NCBI GenBank assembly: GCA_017415025.1 | Contig: JAFQJH010000008.1 | Span: forward strand, 62,001 to 126,000 | DNA: 64,000 nucleotides | Source of the DNA: Clostridia bacterium | GTDB lineage: Bacteria > Bacillota > Clostridia > Oscillospirales > Acutalibacteraceae | Direction of reading: 5' to 3' | Shown here: positions 43,001-49,920 of the stretch, piece by piece | Layout: each line of letters begins with the position of its first letter | Numbering within the stretch: the first letter of the stretch is position 1 | The notes under the pieces: generated by a model | The model's input: only the letters and a program-made list of their open reading frames with translations | The model's database searches: none | Told to the model about the DNA's origin: nothing | Translations under genes and position numbers: made by a program

Positions 43001-44682
43001 ACATAAACCAATACGTTGCCTGTAGCATAGCTGATGATGTATTCGTGGAATTTTTCATCGTCACGGTTAGCTCCGTCTTTATCATTAAGCCAGTCATTGC
43101 CGCTGTCTACAGGGCCGTTGTAGTTACCGAGGTAAGAACCGTTACCGCCGCCGCCGGGTGAGAAGTGGGTGTAGTGCTCCGTTCCTGTTCTTGAGCCGAA
43201 TACGTCTGCAATTTCATAAATACGGTCATTGTTTTCATTATTTGTGCTTGCATTGGGCTGAAGCATAGCATTGAAGGTGATTGTAAAACCATCCTCGTAA
43301 TTAAGACCGTTTGTTTTTCTGAACAGTGAGTCAAAATCAACCTCTGCCCAACCGCCGTTTGTTGAGTCAAATGATGCATAGTAACCGATAGAGGGGTCGT
43401 TAACCATTGTAATACCGGTTGATGAAGCAAGGTTCGGCTGACCGATAACATTGTTCCAGAGAACATCATCTGTTGTGAAATACTGTGCCACAAGATGGTC
43501 TTCAAGAACCTCTGTTGCAGGGTAAGAAGAGGAAGAGATAAGGTATGAGTTTTTGCGAAGTCTGTTGTATTCTTCTGTGGTAATCTTTACAACAGAGCCG
43601 TGACGGGGTGAAAGGGAGTTGATGTTATGCTGTGAAACATCGGGGTAAGTCCAACTTGTGAAATCATAACCGTTTGATTTTGCAATGTGGAAATATGCTT
43701 CTTCCTTACCTGTATAGTAATTTGTATGCTCGAATTCGTCAACATACATAATGAGATTACCTTCATTATCAAAGAAAGAGTTACAGCCCTCAAGAGAAAC
43801 ATTGTAGTCGGGGAAAACAGAAAAGCCGCAATTACTCCACTTAGTATCACCCGGATTTTTAAACGGACCAGTAGGGGTATCACCGACATAGTAGTGGATA
43901 GTTTTCAGAGATGTTCCCTTGTTTGTAGTACCAAGCTCATTAGCGTTACACTCTGTTTTGTAAAAGAGGTAATATTTTCCGTCACCGGGGTTATGGATAA
44001 TATCGGCATCGATAACACCGTAGCCGTTATCTGTTCCGTTACCCGTACCGTTACCGAGGATATAGTCAAACTCATAATATGCGTTCGGGTCAAGGAGGTC
44101 AGTTGTTTTAAGGTATACGATATCGAACCAGCTTGTAGCGTTACAAGCAAGTGTGAAATAAACGACATAAGCTGAGCCGTCCCAGAGAACCTGAGGCGCC
44201 CATACAGCTGACATATTTCTTGTGTCACCGATAAGATGAGCCATTTTTGAAACATCGATAAAGGTTTCATCATACCAGTGGACAAGGTCCTTTGAACGCC
44301 AGATGATAAAGGACTGTGAGTTATTACTATATGTTCCGCCGCCGTCTGTAAAGTCAAGGTCGGTAGCGAGAATGTAGTAATAATTGTCCTGCTCGTTATA
44401 CCAGATGTAAGGGTCACGGACGTTACCTACACCCTTTGAGGGGATGATAACAGGCTCGTTAGCTCTGAGAGCGGTGTAATTATAGCCGTCCTCCGATACT
44501 GCCAGGTGGATTGTCTGTCCTTCCTTGCTCGTACCCGTAAAGTACGCGAAAAGGTAGTGATCCTTCGCGTCTGTCGTGGCAGCTGCCGCCTTGTTCTGTT
44601 CAGGTGCCATCCACACCCAACAGGACATCAGCGTTGCCACCGCAAGGATTGTTGATAATATCCTTTTTCCGATTTTTTTCAT
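37051..44682 (-). CDS. Giant secreted modular glycosidase: GH43-like propeller, LamG-like domain, repeated binding modules
   Basis: A 2543-residue exported protein. The start at 44680-44682 follows GGAGG; the frame to 44718 is not favoured. After a signal peptide (to ~36) comes a GH43-like five-bladed propeller (~42-395) with the likely base Asp in NVRDPYIW (D90), the pKa Asp in GVIDADIIHNPG and the acid Glu in VSLEGCNSFF. Next is a LamG-like sandwich (~395-690), an alpha-helical stretch, and a Cys-rich CxxC pair (about 41580-41780). Three composite modules follow, each a carbohydrate-binding-like sandwich plus a Listeria/Bacteroides (InlB_B) repeat (near 41570, 40910 and 39880), then further beta modules to the end. 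No dockerin or sorting signal is seen. GH43 suggests arabinan, xylan or similar targets. Confidence 0.82.
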   Translation of the reverse strand: MKKIGKRILSTILAVATLMSCWVWMAPEQNKAAAATTDAKDHYLFAYFTGTSKEGQTIHLAVSEDGYNYTALRANEPVIIPSKGVGNVRDPYIWYNEQDNYYYILATDLDFTDGGGTYSNNSQSFIIWRSKDLVHWYDETFIDVSKMAHLIGDTRNMSAVWAPQVLWDGSAYVVYFTLACNATSWFDIVYLKTTDLLDPNAYYEFDYILGNGTGNGTDNGYGVIDADIIHNPGDGKYYLFYKTECNANELGTTNKGTSLKTIHYYVGDTPTGPFKNPGDTKWSNCGFSVFPDYNVSLEGCNSFFDNEGNLIMYVDEFEHTNYYTGKEEAYFHIAKSNGYDFTSWTYPDVSQHNINSLSPRHGSVVKITTEEYNRLRKNSYLISSSSYPATEVLEDHLVAQYFTTDDVLWNNVIGQPNLASSTGITMVNDPSIGYYASFDSTNGGWAEVDFDSLFRKTNGLNYEDGFTITFNAMLQPNASTNNENNDRIYEIADVFGSRTGTEHYTHFSPGGGGNGSYLGNYNGPVDSGNDWLNDKDGANRDDEKFHEYIISYATGNVLVYVDGELVISRNRFTGVKLDDSWYKALGSNATMRIGKSGWEADDPLFKGRIQNLCIYDCSMSYYDAQSMYDSYKEDLGWVDEGNYTGITSAVPTFANSNASQMESRRGINFSNILYTAPVTGTPSGTYESANPTHGDVIGSAATYMEKNEMKMGVYYSPLTVVLLDGKNQALIPVEIAGRSNSKDSDDYFYQAYPSNYTTTADNPEVKLVDKWIGWNQKDQYADTIAMTNPDGYFGHNAATSIQSPKLDHSKDWAGVEYQSTRKVCFYAGTMYIDENNIDFGNSYYKKINLFWRIVGNNDGTPFSDVAFSDHDIYLIDFRPVLELREEITEDAYNAVMNDSRLCPALREKYAAAVYSIRTLDPNNFGFDTAPVTATNALGKAIREAVNTYNGVMKEIEREKAAGFYGHQCSDFAAREATCAVNGLTEGSYCAICGEIVKEQEVIAPLPHSFGDIYTENGIQYRKCSVCGVKIEYQASGVRYENLFSLNGWMDSLSYNNGSGVSGGATLSANSADGQITINNSNTGEAVTSTSGSSNRDGTWNCYCIPVKGNKTYVVEFTVSGVQGEIHIFKYDINGNLTGSYGDTPVAGTNGTFSKEFTVDATTAYIELRFDCNAKGTATFSQIGVYTKESFDTFAKTTAEARLGYYPGDSKDLVHPNPGDGYSFDGWYTKSGIRIENVNQLNNPTVIVYGKWIPAGYNVVYDSIFSFSSWAKSSCNQLWYGDTYALNADGSRGSFTGPRLVSHEGIVADAENGTIKITWDADNKNYADTENGKYIQYCARTNLHKDASNLYNMDVEPNTDYIIEYTASSTDGAKPNVCAYMPSAGNDANGNSMAAQESGLTTRYGLGTQYFKINTYASTKLILRFDNVQIGSTVTYSNIAVYKADTFQDHAKHITNREFMRYYPQKMGIGDVFEYIPTRPGYTFDTWEADLDTPIDKGTFNLKGFDDSFLVEQNWHIFSKWTENSYTVTFNANGGTSTIPDQTIKYTQDITMPSSGVTKKGYTLKGWSTVKNATSALYQAGQEGVNRLNGDKDGTITLYAVWWNNVYNMTFDNLIDFDAWNKTSSKGVVSDITETGFTLTSNDGVGEATSTSPFFAVEPGKQYKIDIDITGTNWDVYIFFCNANGAWVNFADSTNRYSSNGSGVSSRIFTAPTDDTVVKAQIRVDANGSNNAVTFDNIRVYEYKLNEINYSDNIYRYQEATYDEAYPETAMTPTRVGYDFKGWYNGAKQYYQYDKNENITNRLANLGEFKSAETFKLFSQWQLNGNSLTPDSYVADFDATIKVDPIKNDQIFLNEAINSNNSSYTVSVETAGASASSNIVSYKPSSIFNEITKIPYFAQLAQGDYSANKVSNTISVIPASNVFYEEDVLTAGDTGKAQWGIYGTAGNTAQTDNSVYGYDALYDNANDYSNGSAKMTTVSSSNNRSETLNFTFTGTGFELYGACGNNTGVQVIAVRDLDNWTDKTKPAPLVKSAVVDTYYNDSYGTLYQTPIYNVSGLGYGTYTVEVTAAYLSMAGALKAQSAEVFGTLSTNDNELADALAEVGLDYILEADDVDVEWFDDESILNGGTGANDPEAFGTYAVDKPLVNYVDAVRVFEPLEEADENTHYIDSEQNARYYNINDNLMSASNFITGGSGFVYVEGQEADDRFEIGAADYNKKGSKHEIYLANGNSQALTFTVANVGDYSRVMLSLRSATGGDITVKIGGNDLTVSSKTDMYYDITDCVQNGTVTIENATANSLLAIGYLKLTGDATFETTSDLSSAIEMIETPLDGEEITTGAITNVEYTPSTDSHNTFNVTVNGRPTMIQFIEEDGGTRTYDRNNKNVTIKSYNADGVEVNSLDRTVAYEVWTINTNLTGPEVKARAKFITDGAYKWDKNPYSFTYEILEPVLDAGLRSITPAAESGKKGAVEVKVVTGPDAQGVRFVMPDGSTCTYNATKAVTLENGDLEFTGKAWMNEDGLNTISVYIRENNVWNSVGTIEYTAE

Positions 44683-44810
44683 AGTCTTACCTCCGATTTT
44701 GCCAGGGTTATATATCAATCCCGTTTTAAAGGGAATTTTACCCGTTTTTTGCCGTTTTTTCTCACTTTTCAGGGTCGTTTGGCAACACTACCCCCAATTT
44801 TGCGGATTAT

Positions 44811-44839
44811 ATTGTATTACAATAAGCAATAAATGTCAA
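44811..44839 (-). promoter_or_regulatory. Promoter of the GH43-like gene
   Basis: On the minus strand TTGACA (44834-44839), 17-base spacer, TACAAT (44811-44816). The 5' leader is about 120 bases. Confidence 0.72.
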
Positions 44840-44954
44840 TGTTTTTTCTTCTAAAAATTGTTGCTAAATTGTAACTTTTTTGTGCAGTCATCCTGCAAAA
44901 ATAAAATTGGGGGTTGGCGATGTCTCTTCAATTTTGAAACAAGCTAAAGATAAG

Positions 44955-45170
44955 TAGCCTTCCCTGAAAGGGAAGGTGCCCGACAGGGCGGATGGGTGGA
45001 GCGTCAGCGACCAAAAAGTTCTTTGATTTATCTTGTTTTTCTCGTTGCTTCGCAACGAAACCCCTCAATCACGGCTACGCCGTGCCAGCTTTTTCTCCGA
45101 AAACGGGCACCCCTTTGTCGCTACGCGACATTTCCCCTAACAGGGGAATCTCCTTTCAGGGGCGCCATTG
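44955..45170. repeat. Hairpin-rich dispersed-repeat-like element (MITE-like)
   Basis: About 215 bases built of successive perfect hairpins: CCTTCCCT/AGGGAAGG (44958-44976), CGTTGC/GCAACG (45043-45057), CACGGC/GCCGTG (45070-45084), GTCGC/GCGAC (45117-45129), TTCCCCT/AGGGGAA (45132-45148). Its start (CCTTCCCT..AGGGAAGGTGCCCG) and end (CCCCT..AGGGG) resemble a family of non-coding elements common between genes of gut Clostridia. No convincing reading frame exists. The remaining 575-base gap (44719-45294) holds only the GH43 promoter and the terminator at 45225. Confidence 0.7.
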
Positions 45171-45224
45171 TTCTACTGATTTTTTATTTCTCCCCTACAA
45201 ATTAAAATTTACAAATGCTGTATA

Positions 45225-45257
45225 CAAAAAATAAAGACGGCAGAATTAACTGCCGTC
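45225..45257 (-). terminator. Terminator after the GPH transporter gene
   Basis: 8-bp stem GACGGCAG/CTGCCGTC (45236-45243 with 45250-45257), followed on the minus strand by TTTATTTTTTG. Confidence 0.88.
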
Positions 45258-45294
45258 CCTGTGTTTTGTTTATTCGGTTAAGTAAAGTGTTTTC

Positions 45295-46785
45295 TTATAC
45301 CTCAATAGAATCGCTGATTGCCTGCATTTCCTTTGCAACTGCGCTGCGGCGCTCTGCAAGATCGGCGTACATTACATCTTTCATCTTGTTGTCAATCGGA
45401 TAGAAGAACTTCGGGATAATTCCGAGGCTGCTTGTGATAATCGGAATACCTGTACCGAGTGCGAAGAGCCACCACTTTGCCTTATCCGACTGCGTACCGA
45501 TTGTCGCACCCTGAACGTAGCCTACTCTTGCAAGAACAAAGTTCTTGACGGAATTCATCAGAACGTTCTGCATCTTCTTTACAAGTCCTCTTGCAACACC
45601 TGTCATAGCTTCAACACGGTATCCGTTGCGCCATTCGCAATAGTCCATTGACTCATTGTAAAGCTCATCCGGGATGGTGTGTCTGACACCGTAAACCATC
45701 ATCTCGAAGACTTCTTCGATCGCCATTGTCGGTATCATAAAGCTCCGCTTCATAAAGTTCTTGTTTATCGAGCCAAGACCGAAAACAATCAACCAACACA
45801 TATCCGTCCATACATCCTCAAAAATCCACAGCGTTTTCGACGTAAAACGCTTTCTCAGCGGTGCAACCCACGTATAACTGAGGTTGAGTATCGGATATGC
45901 AGGAATACCAACAATCGTCTGAAGCGATGCCGAGCCGAGAACGTCTATGTAATAGTCCGAACGACTCTGACCGATACTGAAGCCGCCGAGGAAGTCGGAA
46001 AGTGTGAGTATCAGAAGCGGTTTGTTGTTGAAAATAGCCTTAAAGCCATCCTTGATGCTCGGCTTTTCAACCGACTGCAAAACTCTTTCCTTTGAAACCA
46101 TATAGAACCATATTGTCATCAAAGCGGAAAGTATGCTCGTTGCCGCGCCCATTCCGATGAAGAGATTCTGCAGCTTCCATTTGACCGTTTTAGTATTGAT
46201 AAGGTCAATAAAAATACCCATAACCCATTCGGGTATCTGCTCACCCAGGAATCTCGAGAACAGCTTTGCACTCGCAATAAGCCGCACACGTTCTTCCGGG
46301 TTTGGCGTTATGGTCGATAGCAAGCCCGTCTGTGAAATGGAAATAAACGTACCTGCTGTTTCATTGATAATGCTGAATGCGAAATAGAAAATCAGCTTTG
46401 GAAGGAATGTCGTTGACGTGTTCGGGAAGAATATCGGCATAAACCAATAAAGCATACCGAACAATGTAAGCGGCATTTTGAGCCACAAAAGATAAGGTCT
46501 GAACTTACCCCATCTTGTTCTTGTGCGGTCAACCATTGCACTGATAAAAGTATCGTTGAAGATATCCCACGCACCGGTAAAAAGTGTTACGACACCTGTG
46601 ATATTAAAGTCGATTCCGACAACGTCCCAGATGAATCGGTTCTGATATTTACCGATGGAAAAGCTGTCCGCAAAGTCCTGGGCGATATATGCCGCCGTTT
46701 CCATTGCGCCGACGTAGCGTCTGCCCTTAGGCAACTGTCGGTGAGCCTTTTCTTCAACCTGAGGTTCCTTTAACTCAGTAGCCAT
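45295..46785 (-). CDS. GPH-family (glycoside-pentoside-hexuronide) sugar:cation symporter
   Basis: A 496-residue major-facilitator-type permease with about 11-12 hydrophobic helices. The family signature AWDIFNDTFISAMVDRTRTR, continuing WGKFRPYLLW, is clear; GPH carriers such as MelB, GusB and XylP import glycosides or oligosaccharides with Na+ or H+. The C-terminal cytoplasmic tail (KDVMYADLAERRSAVAKEMQ) is also typical. It follows the GH99-like gene in the same direction but has its own promoter at 46818-46846. The neighbours imply that it imports the products of the secreted glycosidases; the sugar is unknown. Confidence 0.88.
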   Translation of the reverse strand: MATELKEPQVEEKAHRQLPKGRRYVGAMETAAYIAQDFADSFSIGKYQNRFIWDVVGIDFNITGVVTLFTGAWDIFNDTFISAMVDRTRTRWGKFRPYLLWLKMPLTLFGMLYWFMPIFFPNTSTTFLPKLIFYFAFSIINETAGTFISISQTGLLSTITPNPEERVRLIASAKLFSRFLGEQIPEWVMGIFIDLINTKTVKWKLQNLFIGMGAATSILSALMTIWFYMVSKERVLQSVEKPSIKDGFKAIFNNKPLLILTLSDFLGGFSIGQSRSDYYIDVLGSASLQTIVGIPAYPILNLSYTWVAPLRKRFTSKTLWIFEDVWTDMCWLIVFGLGSINKNFMKRSFMIPTMAIEEVFEMMVYGVRHTIPDELYNESMDYCEWRNGYRVEAMTGVARGLVKKMQNVLMNSVKNFVLARVGYVQGATIGTQSDKAKWWLFALGTGIPIITSSLGIIPKFFYPIDNKMKDVMYADLAERRSAVAKEMQAISDSIEV

Positions 46786-46817
46786 ACTCCGCCTCCTTTT
46801 TATAGAAATACATATAT

Positions 46818-46846
46818 ATTGTACTTGATAACACGTTTTTAGTCAA
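46818..46846 (-). promoter_or_regulatory. Promoter of the GPH transporter gene
   Basis: On the minus strand TTGACT (46841-46846), 17-base spacer, TACAAT (46818-46823), in the gap after the GH99-like gene. Confidence 0.7.
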
Positions 46847-46898
46847 GCAATTGCGATATAAAAATTTCGTTAGCCGAATAATGCAATTTGCACTAATT

Positions 46899-48773
46899 TC
46901 AAAAAGCGAACATAAATCTGCCTCCGGGGGCAACATCGCCGTTTTGGTAGAAGTCCATAATATCGCCGTCGGTCTGCATATTGTCGGAAAGCTTGAAATT
47001 GAAGTGAATCTCATTTTTTGCTCCGAAGCCGAGAGCTGTTTTAGGTACGGAAACATACATCACATTACCGTCAATTCTGTACTGTGCCGTGCCCGTTGTC
47101 TCAAAGCTCCAGCCGCCTGTTGATTTTTCAATTTTCAATGTATCGGCATCGGCTGAATCGCGATTAATAATGTATTCAAAGCCCTCCCAGTTTGCCGCTT
47201 CACCCGAAGAATCGGTATCAAGCAGGATGCGCATCCAGGCTTTGTCGGTGTACGGCGTTATGTCATCCACTGTTTCAATACGGAAATATACATTTTTATT
47301 ATCATAAGTAACCTTGACGTTACTGAAATCGTTACGCATTGTATGATTTTCGTAATGAAGTCCTACCCAGCCTGCGGCATCGCGGTCGCGTGTACTGCCC
47401 GTATAGTGGAAGTATTCGTTGTTCACCCAATTCCACTGGCTGTCTGCGCCGAAAATGTTGATTGTCTGTCCGCCCTCGGTTTTCATCGGCTCTGTTACGC
47501 CCTTGAAACGGCGGATATTCGCGCAAAGCTGATAGTAGTAGTGATCCTTGAGTACACCTGCGGCAGGCTCAATATCACGGCTGTACTCATCGCTGAACTG
47601 ATCGGGGAAAGCGTTCTCTGTTCCCTGCCATTCCTTCCATCTGCCTGCAATCCACTCGTTCCAGCCTGTAACGAAGATGAAGTCGGGATCGCAAGCAATC
47701 GCATAATCCCACTGCTGCTGGAAATTAAGGCCGTAAAGCATAGCGTTTTCCGTTTCAGAGTTGACGGTAACTTTTTCGTTACCCTTTTTAAACGAATACG
47801 AGTAGTCTCCATGAGTAAAGCTTCTGCCCTGAACGTTACCTCCCGAATTCATCGCCACGAGCTGACCGTCAGCGGCATTCTGCGCCACGGAAACACACAT
47901 CTGCTCCGCCCCGCCGAAAAGTGAGGTGCCGAATTTAGTCTGCGGATATGTGCTGCACCAGCCCCATGTATTCTTTGTGATTGAATTGTTTTTATCAAAA
48001 TAAGTTGCGCTGTTTTTGCGGAAGGTAAAGAAATCTATAATTTCTTTTTCGTACGGGTCGTATTTATCAAGTGCACTCTCGCGCGCCATAATCAGCGGCT
48101 TACCGTCCCACATAAACCAAAGATGCTTGTATCTGCCCTTTGAATAAATATCCTCGTAGAGCTGTCGGAGTGAAACAGCGGCATGCTCTTCATCGGAAAA
48201 CGGAAGAAGGAACGAAATCTGCGGAACGTTGACACCCTCTTTGATTGCCTCGTCAAATACTCTGAAAAGAGTTTCGTAAGCGGGAACCCAGGTTTCCGAG
48301 CCGTTTGTGCAGTCAAAGATGATAACATCAACACCTGCGTCGGCAATCATTTCAGCGTGCTTGCGGACAACGTATTCGTCGAGATTCTGATAATATCCGA
48401 AAAGCGGCTCGTTCCAATAATACGGCTTGCCGTCATACGTGTTTTCCCACGCAGGATGGTTAAAGTCGTGTAACGCTTCGGGATACTCCTTCAGAACCTC
48501 TGTCGCATTATCTGCCTCAAGAGTGCTTGCAAAATTATAGTGCCACGTCCAATAGAACAGTCCTACAAATTTTTCGTCATCACGCTCGCCGACCTCCTCA
48601 TACGTCGGAAGTGTTCTGTCGAGACCGTCAACGGCAACCCACGTATCGGGACGCACCTCGCCGTATGTGTTGGTGTTTATATTATCCGTTCCGAAAAGTG
48701 CAACACCAAGCATTGACGGAAGCATAAAAACTGTTGTAAAAAATGAAATTATTACTTGAAAAACCTTTGACAT
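46899..48773 (-). CDS. Secreted GH99/GH71-like glycosidase with C-terminal CBM9-like domain
   Basis: A 624-residue exported protein. The start at 48771-48773 follows AAGGAGAG, and an N-terminal hydrophobic helix (MSKVFQVIISFFTTVFMLPS) exports or anchors it. Residues ~45-420 form a TIM-barrel-like region with VGLFYWTWHY, AEMIADAGVDVIIFDCTNGS, HLWFMWDGKPLI and FIFVTGWNEWIAGRW; the last string is a hallmark of GH99/GH71-like endo-acting families. Residues ~450-624 are a beta domain (YFHYTGSTRDRD, KNVYFRIETVDDITPYTDKA, MYVSVPKTALGF) of the CBM9/DOMON type. It sits 11 bases after the glycerophosphodiesterase stop, so the two form an operon. The substrate is unproven. Confidence 0.78.
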   Translation of the reverse strand: MSKVFQVIISFFTTVFMLPSMLGVALFGTDNINTNTYGEVRPDTWVAVDGLDRTLPTYEEVGERDDEKFVGLFYWTWHYNFASTLEADNATEVLKEYPEALHDFNHPAWENTYDGKPYYWNEPLFGYYQNLDEYVVRKHAEMIADAGVDVIIFDCTNGSETWVPAYETLFRVFDEAIKEGVNVPQISFLLPFSDEEHAAVSLRQLYEDIYSKGRYKHLWFMWDGKPLIMARESALDKYDPYEKEIIDFFTFRKNSATYFDKNNSITKNTWGWCSTYPQTKFGTSLFGGAEQMCVSVAQNAADGQLVAMNSGGNVQGRSFTHGDYSYSFKKGNEKVTVNSETENAMLYGLNFQQQWDYAIACDPDFIFVTGWNEWIAGRWKEWQGTENAFPDQFSDEYSRDIEPAAGVLKDHYYYQLCANIRRFKGVTEPMKTEGGQTINIFGADSQWNWVNNEYFHYTGSTRDRDAAGWVGLHYENHTMRNDFSNVKVTYDNKNVYFRIETVDDITPYTDKAWMRILLDTDSSGEAANWEGFEYIINRDSADADTLKIEKSTGGWSFETTGTAQYRIDGNVMYVSVPKTALGFGAKNEIHFNFKLSDNMQTDGDIMDFYQNGDVAPGGRFMFAF

Positions 48774-48784
48774 AATTTCTCTCC

Positions 48785-49804
48785 TTATCTGCACTCCGAT
48801 ACGGTTTCATAAGCCATCTGCGGATAATCGGTCATAATACAATCCGCGCCTGCAAGGGTAAGGTGGCGAATCTCGTCAGGATTGTTAATCGTCCAATACT
48901 GCAGGGCAATGTTATTCTTGTGAGCATAATTGACCATTTCGCGGTTTCCGAGATTAATAAGATTGTCAAATGCGGATTCACCGTAAGGAATCTGCAATGC
49001 GACATAGGACGGGTTGACATCCTGCAAATCCCAGCCCATTCTGTAATAGAAATAGAACTGTACGGCTTCGATTGCGTCTGCGGTACGTGAAATTTCGGGA
49101 TAATGGTTTTTCATATAAGCTGAAACGTCGGGAGCAAAGGTTGACCATATTGTCCTGTCCTCAAGATCGCGTTCGGTGATAACTGAATAAAGCTTATCAA
49201 CAGCTCTTCTGCCGTTAATACCTATACTTTTAACCTCAATAACATATTTGTACTGCTTGTCGCCGCAGTTGGCTTCGATGTAATCAATAATTTCGTCACA
49301 AGTCACAACTCGGAGGTTATACGGGATATCGTCACCGCGAAGTCCTCTGTAAGGGTAGTCACCGTTACCCTTGAAATTTTCGCCGAGATTAAGCACCTGA
49401 GCCTCCTCGAGAGTGATTGAGGAAACAAAAACATTCTTCCTGCCGAAAGCCTCGACAGCGTTGGTTGCACTGTCGTATGTCAGGTCGTGAGAGAGCACAA
49501 GCTCGCCGTCCTTTGTTATCTGTACATCAAACTCAAGAGTATCGACGCCGATTGCATCCGCCCCTGCAACTATATTTTCAAATGCCATAAGCGTATTCTG
49601 CGGTGCAATTCCCGCGCCCGAGCGGTGAGCTGAAATATCGGGATCAAGGTATTCCGTTATATACGGATTGTCCGAATCGGGATAGACCTCGACCGGCGTA
49701 TTCGGATCACCTGCCTCACCCATTGTAAGAAGAATCGGGATGAGCATAAACACGGCGACAATGCCGTGGAAAATATTTTTGATGGTAAGAACAATCGCTG
49801 ACAT
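48785..49804 (-). CDS. Membrane-anchored glycerophosphodiester phosphodiesterase
   Basis: A 339-residue GDPD. The start at 49802-49804 follows GGAGGG; the longer frame to 49879 includes the promoter and is rejected. One N-terminal transmembrane helix (about 10-30) anchors an outward-facing TIM barrel. Catalytic landmarks are ISAHRSGAGIAPQNTLMAFE (His-Arg and Glu), LEFDVQITKDGELVLSHD (Glu, Asp, His) and TINNPDEIRHLTLAGADCIM near the end. It can release glycerol 3-phosphate from phosphodiesters such as deacylated lipids or teichoic acids. Its operon with a GH99-like enzyme suggests a glycerophosphate-decorated glycan as the substrate, which is inference. Confidence 0.9.
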   Translation of the reverse strand: MSAIVLTIKNIFHGIVAVFMLIPILLTMGEAGDPNTPVEVYPDSDNPYITEYLDPDISAHRSGAGIAPQNTLMAFENIVAGADAIGVDTLEFDVQITKDGELVLSHDLTYDSATNAVEAFGRKNVFVSSITLEEAQVLNLGENFKGNGDYPYRGLRGDDIPYNLRVVTCDEIIDYIEANCGDKQYKYVIEVKSIGINGRRAVDKLYSVITERDLEDRTIWSTFAPDVSAYMKNHYPEISRTADAIEAVQFYFYYRMGWDLQDVNPSYVALQIPYGESAFDNLINLGNREMVNYAHKNNIALQYWTINNPDEIRHLTLAGADCIMTDYPQMAYETVSECR

Positions 49805-49831
49805 AAAATCCCTCCGTAGATTGATGAGACT

Positions 49832-49860
49832 ATTATACAATACTTTTTTCAGGTGTTCAA
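49832..49860 (-). promoter_or_regulatory. Promoter of the glycerophosphodiesterase-GH99 operon
   Basis: On the minus strand TTGAAC (49855-49860), 17-base spacer, TATAAT (49832-49837). Confidence 0.78.
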
Positions 49861-49874
49861 TATAAATTATAGTA

Positions 49875-49909
49875 TACAAAAAGACCGGCAGATTGCTCTG
49901 TCGGTCTTT
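49875..49909 (-). terminator. Terminator of pnp
   Basis: 13-bp stem AAAGACCGGCAGA/TCTGTCGGTCTTT (one G-U) around a 4-base loop, then T-rich sequence on the minus strand at 49875-49882. Confidence 0.88.
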
Positions 49910-49920
49910 GGTTTATTCAA

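Noticed and set aside
44996-45234. Short plus-strand frames in the hairpin-rich element
   Set aside because: They follow from the palindromic repeat. No ribosome site, no family likeness; a repeat element explains the region better.
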